Source of the DNA: UBA4312 sp002394635
Lineage (GTDB): Bacteria; Bacillota_I; Bacilli_A; Erysipelotrichales; Erysipelotrichaceae
Length of the DNA stretch: 64,000 bases
Assembly: GCA_946539765.1 (NCBI GenBank)
Contig: CAMNHO010000005.1
Span: 65,754 to 129,753, forward strand
Direction: 5' to 3'
In this document: in pieces, positions 35,737-43,325 of the stretch
Layout: each line of letters opens with the position of its first letter
Numbering within the stretch: position 1 is the first letter of the stretch
Program-made: the position numbers and the translations under genes
Notes under the pieces: model-generated
Databases searched by the model: none
The model's input: the letters and a program-made list of their open reading frames with translations, nothing else
Told to the model about the DNA's origin: nothing

Positions 35737-36289
35737 TAGAGAATATGGAAAAATCATCGTACAGGAGTTAAATCAAACCCTGCAGGCTATCAACCCGGAC
35801 GATGCCGAAGCGTTTGCCGATTGTGTGGATCAAGCCAAAGAAGTTTTCTGTGCCGGTGCCGGACGAAGCGGTTTTCAGGTAAGAGGCTTTGCGATGCGCC
35901 TGATGCATATGGGAATTGCCAGTTATGTCGTTGGAGAAACTTGTACACCGAATATCACCAAGGATGGTGTATTGGTCATCTGCAGCGGATCCGGTGAGAC
36001 AAAAAGCCTGGTTAACCACGCCACAAAGGCCAGAGAGGTAGGTGCCAAGGTTGCTTTGATTACCATCAATACAGAATCCTCGATTGCCAAAATGGCGGAT
36101 GTAGTCGTGGAAATACCAGCAGTCAGTCCAAAGAGCGCTGTACAAGGAGCCATCACATCCATTCAGCCTATGGGTTCCCTGTTTGAACAAAGTGAAGGAT
36201 TATTTATGGATACTGTCATCATGATGCTGATGGAACGAAGAGGCATGGATTCCGATACCATGTTCGGACGACATGCGAATATGGAGTGA
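35729..36289 (+). CDS. hxlB: 6-phospho-3-hexuloisomerase
   Basis: The 186-residue SIS-domain enzyme interconverts hexulose 6-phosphate and fructose 6-phosphate. The sugar-phosphate loop GAGRSGFQV and CSGSGETKS are clear. It is translationally coupled to hxlA by an 8-bp overlap, with GGAGGTTTTC as ribosome site inside hxlA. Together they form either a formaldehyde sink or a route from hexose to pentose phosphate. Confidence 0.93.
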   Translation: MNNREYGKIIVQELNQTLQAINPDDAEAFADCVDQAKEVFCAGAGRSGFQVRGFAMRLMHMGIASYVVGETCTPNITKDGVLVICSGSGETKSLVNHATKAREVGAKVALITINTESSIAKMADVVVEIPAVSPKSAVQGAITSIQPMGSLFEQSEGLFMDTVIMMLMERRGMDSDTMFGRHANME

Positions 36290-36291
36290 CC

Positions 36292-36927
36292 ATGAAAACC
36301 ACTTTCTATATCGTTCGTCATGGAACGACACCATGGAATGCTCAAAAGCGATGGCAAGGACAAACGGATTCTCCGTTAAGTGAATTCGGATTGAAACAAG
36401 GAGCACTATTGACCGGATACTTTCAAGATATTCCGGTGGATGTAGGTGTATCCTCTCCTTTACAGAGAGCCAGACAGACCTTGAAATTTGCGTTGGAAGG
36501 AAAAGAAAACGTAGAAATCCGGATCGAGGAAGGGGTTCTGGAAATGAATCAGGGAGAAGCAGAAGGAAAGACGTATGAAGAAATCTATGCGCTTTATCCT
36601 GAATATGCACTGAACGATGCTCATGAACCATCCAAGGCGATTGCTCCAGGTGGGGAAGATGCTCAGAACGTGTATCGCCGGATGCGGGATACGTTTCTAA
36701 AGCTAGCCAAACTATATCCCGGTAAAACAATTGTGGTGGTTTCTCATGCCTTCGCAATCGGAACCTTTTTAAATTTTGCCAAGGGAAACCCATCCGACAA
36801 AATGGTACGCATGATTCCGGCAAACGTCTCTGTATCCAAATGTACGATTGATGAAAATGGTCAGCCACATCTAGAATACTGGGATGATACATCCCACATT
36901 CCGGAAGAACTGGTTTTTAATTATTGA
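36292..36927 (+). CDS. Histidine phosphatase family protein
   Basis: The 211-residue protein has the phosphohistidine motif YIVRHGTTPWN near residue 7, catalytic Glu in EMNQGEAEG and the second His in VVSHAFAIG. It would dephosphorylate a small phosphoester such as a sugar phosphate. It starts two bases after the hxlB stop, so it is the third gene of the hxl operon. The true mutase function is unlikely as it lacks the mutase insert length. Confidence 0.87.
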   Translation: MKTTFYIVRHGTTPWNAQKRWQGQTDSPLSEFGLKQGALLTGYFQDIPVDVGVSSPLQRARQTLKFALEGKENVEIRIEEGVLEMNQGEAEGKTYEEIYALYPEYALNDAHEPSKAIAPGGEDAQNVYRRMRDTFLKLAKLYPGKTIVVVSHAFAIGTFLNFAKGNPSDKMVRMIPANVSVSKCTIDENGQPHLEYWDDTSHIPEELVFNY

Positions 36928-37502
36928 CAGTCTTCGGACTGTTTTTTTTGTACCAGGACATTGATCCAGTTTTGTTGGTTCCCATGGCTTTCAAATACAT
37001 CCAGGATCTTAAATGCCGCAAATAAAATATGCATATCCTGCTTTTCATAATCATTGAAAAACCGCTGGCCTTCTATTCGTTCTGTTTGCCCTATTTTAAA
37101 GGAAGCATACAGGATCCCGTTATCTTTTAACGCCCGATACAGCCTTGCGATCACATCGTTCATCTGTTCTTTAGGAACATGCAACAAGGAAGCACAAGCC
37201 CAGATTCCATCAAATCTTTGCTCTATATCCAGGTCCTGAAAACGAACACATTGCACCGGCAGCCCTGTGTATGCGCGCGCAAGCCGGACCATCTGCTTTG
37301 AAGCATCAAAAGCTTCCACGCTAAACCCGTTATCCAAAAAGTATTTGGCGTCTCTTCCAGAACCGCAGCCTGCATCCAAGATCCGTCCCCCTGACAAGAC
37401 CTGGTCCATAAATGTCTCACGGATTTCATCCATATCCAACGTGACCGTTTGTTCAAAGTATGTTTTCGCGTTTTTATTGTAATAATCAATGGTTTGATTC
37501 AT
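36921..37502 (-). CDS. Class I SAM-dependent methyltransferase
   Basis: The 193-residue protein has the SAM loop ILDAGCGSGRDA near residue 40, VEAFDASKQM, and a core Rossmann fold with no substrate domain. It is of the type that methylates small molecules. The start at 37502 overlaps the HNH gene by 17 bases; its end overlaps the convergent phosphatase gene by seven. Substrate unknown. Confidence 0.82.
   Translation of the reverse strand: MNQTIDYYNKNAKTYFEQTVTLDMDEIRETFMDQVLSGGRILDAGCGSGRDAKYFLDNGFSVEAFDASKQMVRLARAYTGLPVQCVRFQDLDIEQRFDGIWACASLLHVPKEQMNDVIARLYRALKDNGILYASFKIGQTERIEGQRFFNDYEKQDMHILFAAFKILDVFESHGNQQNWINVLVQKKQSEDCQ
36927..36949 (+). terminator. Terminator of the hxl operon, UUCG tetraloop
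   Basis: ACAGTC, TTCG loop, GACTGT and a run of eight T. The hairpin lies inside the 3' coding end of the convergent methyltransferase. Confidence 0.9.
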
Positions 37503-38586
37503 AATTCCACACCCTAAAACCTGCCTGCATGGCGGCATGATAGACCGGATAGATCACATCATTCATCCGAAGCACAAATGTATGGGGATCCAATCCCGGC
37601 TGATATAATTTTTCTTTAATGTCCAGGTTGTTGATATGTTCTCTGGCTAAGCGTTCAAATTCCTGATGGAGCGTATCATATTGCCACATCAGTGAATAGG
37701 AACGATACTGCAAGTCGCAAAACCGGGGAAAATAGGTATTCCATTCCGGCAGCTGGTTTCCTTTGGCACTGTTGATGGAACGTGTCGTTGGATGCAGATT
37801 CCAGAATTCATCATGTGCCACATAAGACCAAGGCACAAAATGGTCAATGGAAATCGAAGAATCCAGTGGTTGATGATCATAGATTTCCACAACCGGATCC
37901 AAGGTCATAACGTGTTTCCAGTATTTCTGTACTTTTCCTAACGAGCGGCTGATCGGTGGTCTCAGCTTATAAATGATGCCCGGTGTAGACGGATTTCTTC
38001 GTTGTAGATACGTCACCATATTATATTCGATCCAGCTCTCCAAAATAATCGGATGCTTCATAAAGTATTGTGCCCATTCTTCCGCCACAACAATTCTTGT
38101 GTTCAATCCATCATACATTTCAAAGGTGTAGATCAATCCCTTTGAACCGTTGATCCGTGCAATCAGCTCCGGTTTTTTGAGATTCCATTTCATGTCCACA
38201 AAGAAAGGGGCCTGCAGACGATAAGGGACATTTAAAGAAAGAGTTCGTTTAAAGCTTCGAAGCTTTGGATCCGTCGACTCTTTCAGCATCTGCAAGATCG
38301 TTTCCTTTTTCTCGCTGGCAATCAAAGGACAATATCCGGACAAATAATTGACCGTTTCCTCCAGTTTATCAAACGGTCCTAGATTCAAGTGGTATTCACT
38401 GACCATATACCATGCATCCGCAATCATCTCATCAATGATTTCTTCAAAAGACAAGCTTCTTTTCCCCTGCAGGACCTGATGAAACAAGGACTGGAACCAG
38501 AACAGCTTATAGCTTTCTGCTTTATTGTCAAAAATATGAGAAAAGGATCGTATATTCAACGCAGTATGTTCAGGAAGTTGATTCAT
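37486..38586 (-). CDS. HNH endonuclease domain protein
   Basis: The 366-residue protein has an N-terminal helical region of unknown role and an HNH motif near residues 240-275: SISIDHFVPWSYV (Asp-His pair), WNLHPTTRSINSAKGN (the Asn residues and Lys). These fit metal-dependent nucleases, but no restriction partner or DNA methylase accompanies it. It overlaps the methyltransferase gene. It lacks a ribosome site; the ATG is six bases after an extended -10, so the mRNA may be leaderless. Biological target unknown. Confidence 0.8.
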   Translation of the reverse strand: MNQLPEHTALNIRSFSHIFDNKAESYKLFWFQSLFHQVLQGKRSLSFEEIIDEMIADAWYMVSEYHLNLGPFDKLEETVNYLSGYCPLIASEKKETILQMLKESTDPKLRSFKRTLSLNVPYRLQAPFFVDMKWNLKKPELIARINGSKGLIYTFEMYDGLNTRIVVAEEWAQYFMKHPIILESWIEYNMVTYLQRRNPSTPGIIYKLRPPISRSLGKVQKYWKHVMTLDPVVEIYDHQPLDSSISIDHFVPWSYVAHDEFWNLHPTTRSINSAKGNQLPEWNTYFPRFCDLQYRSYSLMWQYDTLHQEFERLAREHINNLDIKEKLYQPGLDPHTFVLRMNDVIYPVYHAAMQAGFRVWNYESNH

Positions 38587-38592
38587 ATTCTT

Positions 38593-38601
38593 ATTCTATC
38601 A
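38593..38601 (-). promoter_or_regulatory. Extended -10 of the HNH gene (likely leaderless)
   Basis: On the minus strand TGATAGAAT is followed by six bases and the ATG at 38586. Confidence 0.5.
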
Positions 38602-38627
38602 TTAATAAAGTCAATGTCGTAAAGAAA

Positions 38628-38660
38628 AGAAGTCTGACCCTATTATTTGGTCTGACTTCT
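38628..38660 (-). terminator. Terminator of the first rpiB-family gene
   Basis: A 12-bp stem with one T-T mismatch (AGAAGTCTGACC / GGTCTGACTTCT) is followed on the minus strand by TTTTCTTT. Confidence 0.7.
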
Positions 38661-38681
38661 TGATGAATCCCATTCTTATAT

Positions 38682-39116
38682 TTATTCGTTTTCGTAATCG
38701 ACGATTCTCTGTACCTTATCCTTGGAACGGCCGTTCGGATCAAAGGTGCAGGATAGATATTCCTTTACCATGCATTCCGCCAGCTTTGTGCCAATGACCT
38801 GACTTCCCATTGTGATGATGTTGGCATTGTTGGATAAGCAGGCTCTCTGTGCCTGGTATACATCATGAATACAAGCGGCATAGGCACCCTTTACTTTGTT
38901 GGCAGCAATGGACACCCCGATGCCTGTACCACATACGATAATACCACGATCAAATTTCTTAGCAGCCACAGCTTCAGCTACCTTGATTGCGGTATTGGCA
39001 TAAATAGGATCCTCTGATCCATAATCTTCTACTTCATGACCCAGTTCCTTTACATAAGCCATTAAATGTTCTTTAAATTCCTGTGCGTTTGGATCACATC
39101 CGAATACGATTTTCAT
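38682..39116 (-). CDS. RpiB/LacAB-family sugar-phosphate isomerase, divergent N-terminus
   Basis: The 144-residue protein has the family core, with the catalytic Cys in VCGTGIGVSIAANKV. The first motif is GCDPNAQEFK rather than the usual GSDH or GNDH, so the His that opens the sugar ring is absent at that site. Such variants often act on tetrose or other phosphates rather than ribose 5-phosphate. AGGAGG precedes the ATG. It lies upstream of the HNH gene and downstream of the deletion scar. Confidence 0.83.
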   Translation of the reverse strand: MKIVFGCDPNAQEFKEHLMAYVKELGHEVEDYGSEDPIYANTAIKVAEAVAAKKFDRGIIVCGTGIGVSIAANKVKGAYAACIHDVYQAQRACLSNNANIITMGSQVIGTKLAECMVKEYLSCTFDPNGRSKDKVQRIVDYENE

Positions 39117-39270
39117 CCTTAGTTCCTCCTATGTTATCCTTCCCCTGCATCATATATTTTGTAAAAATAATTGTCAATTATTTCTAAAAATATGTCATGA
39201 ATTAGAGGTTATACTTTGTCTTATGTAAAGTTATTGAGCATATACGCAAAATCTATGCTTCCTTGGATCG

Positions 39271-39513
39271 TCAGAATACATTCAGTTCGTCAACAACTTC
39301 TTTGCATGTTTTGATGGATGTGATACCATTGATTGCCTGCGAGCTGTTGATGATGCCTTCATTCTCAATACCTAAACGCATGCCTTTCAAAAATCCACCA
39401 CGAGCCATGTAGTGTTTGTTTAAAGTGACAGCGTCAGCCCCTTCGTTCATCATCTTTTCAAGCTCCAAGCCCACAGCGTTTTTGACAAAATCCGTACATC
39501 CGATATCTGTTCC
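39271..39513 (-). pseudogene. C-terminal remnant of an NMO/FabK-like flavoenzyme
   Basis: The 80-codon fragment has no start. Its end (SSQAINGITSIKTCKEVVDEL) resembles the C-terminus of nitronate monooxygenase and FabK-like FMN enzymes, in which GQ-x-GLIKDIKTCKEIIDEL is typical. Upstream homology seems to stop near 39474 and an in-frame stop follows at 39514-39516. It abuts a truncated TetR gene facing the other way, suggesting a deletion through a divergent gene pair. Confidence 0.5.
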
Positions 39514-39948
39514 TTAGCACATATCCAGAGAACAACCTTTTATTATCACTTTAAAGATAAATATGATTTAGTTGCCTGGGTCTTTTTTCATTCTTTTCAA
39601 GATGTCGATATCCTCAACGTAGACTCAGCTGCACAACATATGGAGCAGATGAAAAAGGATCTATTATTCTACAAGCGTGCCTATGAAGATTTTTCACAAA
39701 ACTCCTTCCTGGAATACCTTGTCGAATATTTTATTGTGGCTTATACAGCGGTCGCAAAAGAAAAACTGGGTGTCGATTCTCTCGAACCCCAGCTATCCTT
39801 CAGTATTCGTCTTTATTGTTATGGAGCTATTTATACCGCAAAAGAATGGGTTTTACACGATAATAAAACCTCCGCCAAAGACAGGATAAAAATGATGTTT
39901 GCTTCTATGCCTGCATCCCTTCAAAAAATCTATTTTCACCAATCCTGA
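39478..39948 (+). pseudogene. TetR/AcrR-family regulator, N-terminally truncated
   Basis: The open frame runs from about 39478 with VFDKIRTSDICSLAHIQR and TTFYYHFKDKYDLVAWVF, the classic end of a TetR helix-turn-helix, then a helical C-terminal domain. The first ATG in frame is at 39640, after the DNA-binding domain, and the first helix of a normal TetR is missing. So it lacks a start and the N-terminal helix. It is probably non-functional. Confidence 0.75.
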
Positions 39949-39965
39949 CCGTCTTTCTGATTAAT

Positions 39966-40421
39966 CTATAAAGAAAGATCCTGCGTTTGTTCGATTTCGG
40001 AAATCATATCGACACGCTTTTGATGACGTCCACCTTCATATTCAGTATGAAGCCATGCATCCACAATCATCTTGGCCATTTCCGATCCGACCACACGCGA
40101 TCCAAACGCAATGATATTGGCATTGTTGTGTTTTTTGGTCATCGTGGCTGTATACGGCTCAGAACATACACAGGCTCGTACCCCATGGACCTTGTTAGCA
40201 GCCAGGGAAATACCAACACCGGTTCCACATATTAAGATACCGGCATCCACCTGATGGCTTGCCACCATCTTACCTACCTTATAGCCACTGATCGGATAAT
40301 CAAAGCGTTCCGTGCTGTCCGTTCCCACATTGACTACCGTATAGCCCTGTCCTTCCAGGTATTCCTGGATCTCCTTTTTCATTTCTACCGATACATGATC
40401 ATTTCCAATTGCTAATCTCAT
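39966..40421 (-). CDS. rpiB: RpiB/LacAB-family sugar-phosphate isomerase
   Basis: The 151-residue protein keeps both family motifs: GNDHVSVEMK at the N-terminus and the catalytic Cys in ICGTGVGISLAANKV. It should convert ribose and ribulose 5-phosphates or similar aldose/ketose phosphates. The start at 40421 follows GGAGGAATAACT. It is two bases after the stop of the DERA-like gene, so the two form an operon. Confidence 0.88.
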   Translation of the reverse strand: MRLAIGNDHVSVEMKKEIQEYLEGQGYTVVNVGTDSTERFDYPISGYKVGKMVASHQVDAGILICGTGVGISLAANKVHGVRACVCSEPYTATMTKKHNNANIIAFGSRVVGSEMAKMIVDAWLHTEYEGGRHQKRVDMISEIEQTQDLSL

Positions 40422-40423
40422 AG

Positions 40424-41122
40424 TTATTCCTCCAGTCCCAGTACTCTTTTCGCACTTGTGCAATTTATTCCTAATCGGTCTACACCTCGGTCAATCAGTT
40501 CCAGATAATGTGCATGGGTGCGGATCACACCGCTGCCTTTGACCTTGATCCTTCCTTGCACTTCTTTCATGATCAAATCAATCACTTCATTGGATGCTCC
40601 TTCCAATGTATGGCCGGTCAAAAACCCGGTACTTGTTTTGACATAGTCACAGCCAGCTTCTATCACACATTGACATCCCGCAATGATTTCGTCCTTGGTC
40701 AATGCGTCTGTTTCCAGGATTACCTTCAACGCATGTCCCATTTCATGGGCTTTATCGGCACACGCCTTTAAATCCTTTGTGACCTTATCATATTGTCCGG
40801 AGCGCAATAAACCGAAATTGCAGACAATATCCACTTCCCCGATATTCGGATAGGAGCATACTTCTTCGATCTGTTGTACCCGCATGGCTGTGGTCCCATT
40901 GCCGAAAGGGAAATCCGCTGTTGGTCCGATTTTGGTTTGGGTCCCTTGTACATACGGTTCGATCAGCTCAATATAAGCCGGATGGACACAGATCTGCGCT
41001 ACCCCTAAAGCTACTCCGATTTTAGTTTTTTCAATAATGTCCTCTTCGGTATACTCCGGTTTCAATATGGAATAATCCATATACGAAGCCAGTTGTTTCA
41101 TGGTCATTTCATTGGCTTTCAT
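40424..41122 (-). CDS. deoC: Deoxyribose-phosphate aldolase-like protein
   Basis: The 232-residue TIM barrel has the Schiff-base Lys in YVKTSTGF and the relay Lys in IKVKGSGVIRT. The aspartate region is VDIVCNFGLLRSG where DeoC normally has MVINIGALKSG, so it may be a DERA-like paralogue with another substrate. DeoC splits deoxyribose 5-phosphate into acetaldehyde and glyceraldehyde 3-phosphate. It overlaps the interrupted lipase-like gene by 14 bases and precedes rpiB. GAGAGGAAACC supports the start at 41122. Confidence 0.83.
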   Translation of the reverse strand: MKANEMTMKQLASYMDYSILKPEYTEEDIIEKTKIGVALGVAQICVHPAYIELIEPYVQGTQTKIGPTADFPFGNGTTAMRVQQIEEVCSYPNIGEVDIVCNFGLLRSGQYDKVTKDLKACADKAHEMGHALKVILETDALTKDEIIAGCQCVIEAGCDYVKTSTGFLTGHTLEGASNEVIDLIMKEVQGRIKVKGSGVIRTHAHYLELIDRGVDRLGINCTSAKRVLGLEE

Positions 41123-42239
41123 GGTTTCCTCTCTTTTTTGTCCGATTGTTCTTTTTATATTCAATTTGGTTGGATGCCATTCGTGTGATCAGCGACCCCA
41201 ATGAATCCCCGATATTCTTTTTGGTCTCCGCATCTAGATTATGATATTTGGATATCATATTTTGGAACAAGGTCTGCCAGTTTCCTTTGATCTCTTTCAA
41301 TGTTCTTCCCTGGTTGTCATCAATCATGGAATACACCGCATCCACCACATCTTTTCTTTGTTCCGGCTCGATCTGGCTCAGCCATTCTTCCAATGTTCGG
41401 TCAAATAAGACACTTTCATCCGACAACGCTTGTCGCACAAAACACGGTCCTTCCACCTGCCAGGAATAGATATCATGTTGATAAATCCCCTTTTGTACAC
41501 TTTTGACGATAATTATTTCCTCTGTATGATTCAGAATCTGACCAATGATGGAAGTATCCGGGATATATGTATGCATTTTGGAAACTGCTTTTTTATATTC
41601 CGGCAGCATCACAACGCGGGTCTCAAAGCCGGGTCCATCAAAATTATAGGTGATTCGGATCCGATCGATCATCGTCTTCGAGCTAAAGGCTGTCGCAAAC
41701 AAGGCCAGATTGCCCCCTTTGGAGTGCCCACCCAAAATCATATCAGTATGCAGCTCTGCATAAGCTTGTTCTACATATTGAACCGCTGTTAATTGACTGG
41801 GAACCGGTGTCATAAAGGCCATATTGAAGTCCTCTTTCCAACCGACGATGGTATTATCCGTTCCTCGGAAGGAAATGAAATGAAGATCCGTTGCCAATTC
41901 AATCGTAATGGCGCTAAACTGCTTTTCCTGCAACAAGTCGATCTGTGAAATAGCTCCCATCATTTTTAAATGCTTATAACGTTCTGCCTGTAGAACTTTT
42001 TCCATCAATGTTTTGTCATCTTCTAATAAGTATAGATCGTTCTGCCCGGGCAGATCCATCATCATATGACAAGCTGCACCGATCTCCGTTTTTTTATCAA
42101 ACTCTGTACTTATGACCTTTTCGAAGGGAATATAGGACTAGCGAGACAAAATCAAAGCATCTACCTCGTTAAAAGCGGAAACTTCAAAAGTCAGATCACC
42201 TCGCCACTTAATGTATTCCATCAAATTTATATTTTCCAT
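41109..42239 (-). pseudogene. DUF2974 (Mbeg1-like) lipase-like gene with in-frame amber codon
   Basis: Read from the ATG at 42239, the frame gives MENINLMEYIKWRGDLTFEV, the normal start of this family, then meets TAG at 42140-42138 (codon 34), and continues open for over 340 codons to 41109. The body has the nucleophile elbow GGHSKGGN and GTDNTIVGWKEDF of alpha/beta hydrolases. In relatives the TAG position is a Leu or Gln codon within LILSxLSY. A restart at 42065 has no ribosome site. Suppression or a sequencing error are alternatives to a true pseudogene. Confidence 0.8.
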
Positions 42240-42245
42240 ATTCTC

Positions 42246-42274
42246 ATTGTAAAAAAAAGAGTCTTTTGGTTCAA
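42246..42274 (-). promoter_or_regulatory. Promoter nested inside the pyruvate kinase terminator
   Basis: On the minus strand TTGAAC (42274-42269) and TACAAT (42251-42246) are exactly 17 bases apart; the ATG at 42239 follows after six bases. The -35 lies in the terminator loop and the T-run forms the spacer. Confidence 0.65.
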
Positions 42275-42280
42275 GACTCT
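42250..42280 (-). terminator. Terminator of the pyruvate kinase-like gene
   Basis: AGAGTCTT, seven-base loop, AAGACTCT and eight T. It overlaps the stop codon of the gene at 42271. Confidence 0.9.
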
Positions 42281-43245
42281 CTATCATTGAATGCATAGTT
42301 TGCGGTTTCCACAAAGACCTTCATCGCCTCCACCGGATATCGGCCCGCTGCCGTTTCTCCAGTCAGCATAATACTGGATGCCCCGTTATAGACCGCAGCA
42401 TAAATATCGCTGACCTCAGCCCGGGTCGGAACGGCTTTGGTTTCCATGGAATGCAGCATCTGGGTCACCACCATATACGGCATACCATGTTTTTTACATC
42501 GTTGTTCAATGGAATGCTGGATGGAAGGAAGACGGGTCAGGCCGACCGCATTGCCTAGATCCCCACGAGCAATAATGATCTGATCACAATACGGAAACAA
42601 GCTTTCCAGGTTTTCATAGCCCTGCATGTTTTCAATCTTGGCATAAATCTTGAGATCGGAAGCCCCGACTTTCTCTAAAATTTTCCGGATATAGATAAGG
42701 TCGGAGGCCCGACGTACAAACGGCTGCATAATACCAGTCACCCCGTATTTTTTTGCTTCCTTTAAGTTTTGTACATCACTGTCCGTTAAAACCTGCGTTT
42801 CGATATTCTTTCCTTTTAACGCGATGCTCTTGTGTGCCAGTAAAGTTCCACCGCGAATGACTTTGGCTCGAGCGGTGTCTAATGTTTTCAAAAGGATCTT
42901 TCCGTCATCCAGCAGAATTTTCTGCCCCATTTCCATCGTTTCCAATAGAAAGGAAGGAAAGGCCAGACGATCTAGATCGACAATGGCTCCCTCATTGAGT
43001 TCTGTCGGTTTCAAGGATCCGATCCTCAGCTCCGGTCCCTTCATGTCGATCAAAAGCTGGACCTCTCCTTGTGCCTGTTGACTGGCTTTATGAAAAGCCT
43101 GCAGCCAGTTGGGATGGTCTTTTAAATTGGTATGAGATAAATTTAAACGCATCCCGGTCATTCCGGCTTGGAACAGTTGCTCCATGACTTCCTGAGTACA
43201 GCAGGAAGGTCCGATCGTTCCATAGATTTCCAATTGTTTATGCAT
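42271..43245 (-). CDS. Pyruvate kinase-like protein without the C-terminal domain
   Basis: The 324-residue protein covers the A and B domains of pyruvate kinase but stops right after the barrel, where normal enzymes continue by about 120 residues. Catalytic features are present: MRLNLSH, DMKGPELR, the Lys/Glu pair in YAKIENMQG, ARGDLG, VTQMLHSM and LTGETAAGRYPVEA. Lacking the effector-binding domain, it may be unregulated or have another role. The AGGTGA ribosome site favours the ATG at 43245. The stop is covered by a strong terminator, so it is a settled end, not a recent frameshift. Confidence 0.82.
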   Translation of the reverse strand: MHKQLEIYGTIGPSCCTQEVMEQLFQAGMTGMRLNLSHTNLKDHPNWLQAFHKASQQAQGEVQLLIDMKGPELRIGSLKPTELNEGAIVDLDRLAFPSFLLETMEMGQKILLDDGKILLKTLDTARAKVIRGGTLLAHKSIALKGKNIETQVLTDSDVQNLKEAKKYGVTGIMQPFVRRASDLIYIRKILEKVGASDLKIYAKIENMQGYENLESLFPYCDQIIIARGDLGNAVGLTRLPSIQHSIEQRCKKHGMPYMVVTQMLHSMETKAVPTRAEVSDIYAAVYNGASSIMLTGETAAGRYPVEAMKVFVETANYAFNDRES

Positions 43246-43310
43246 ACGATTCACCTGATTTCAACTCTTGTACCATTATATCAAACTCTGCCTGTACACA
43301 ACCATCTTTA

Positions 43311-43319
43311 TGGTACAAT
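43311..43319 (+). promoter_or_regulatory. Extended -10 of the rsmF gene (likely leaderless)
   Basis: TGGTACAAT is followed by six bases and the ATG at 43326, with CTGTAC as weak -35. No ribosome site precedes the gene. Confidence 0.55.
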
Positions 43320-43325
43320 AATTCT

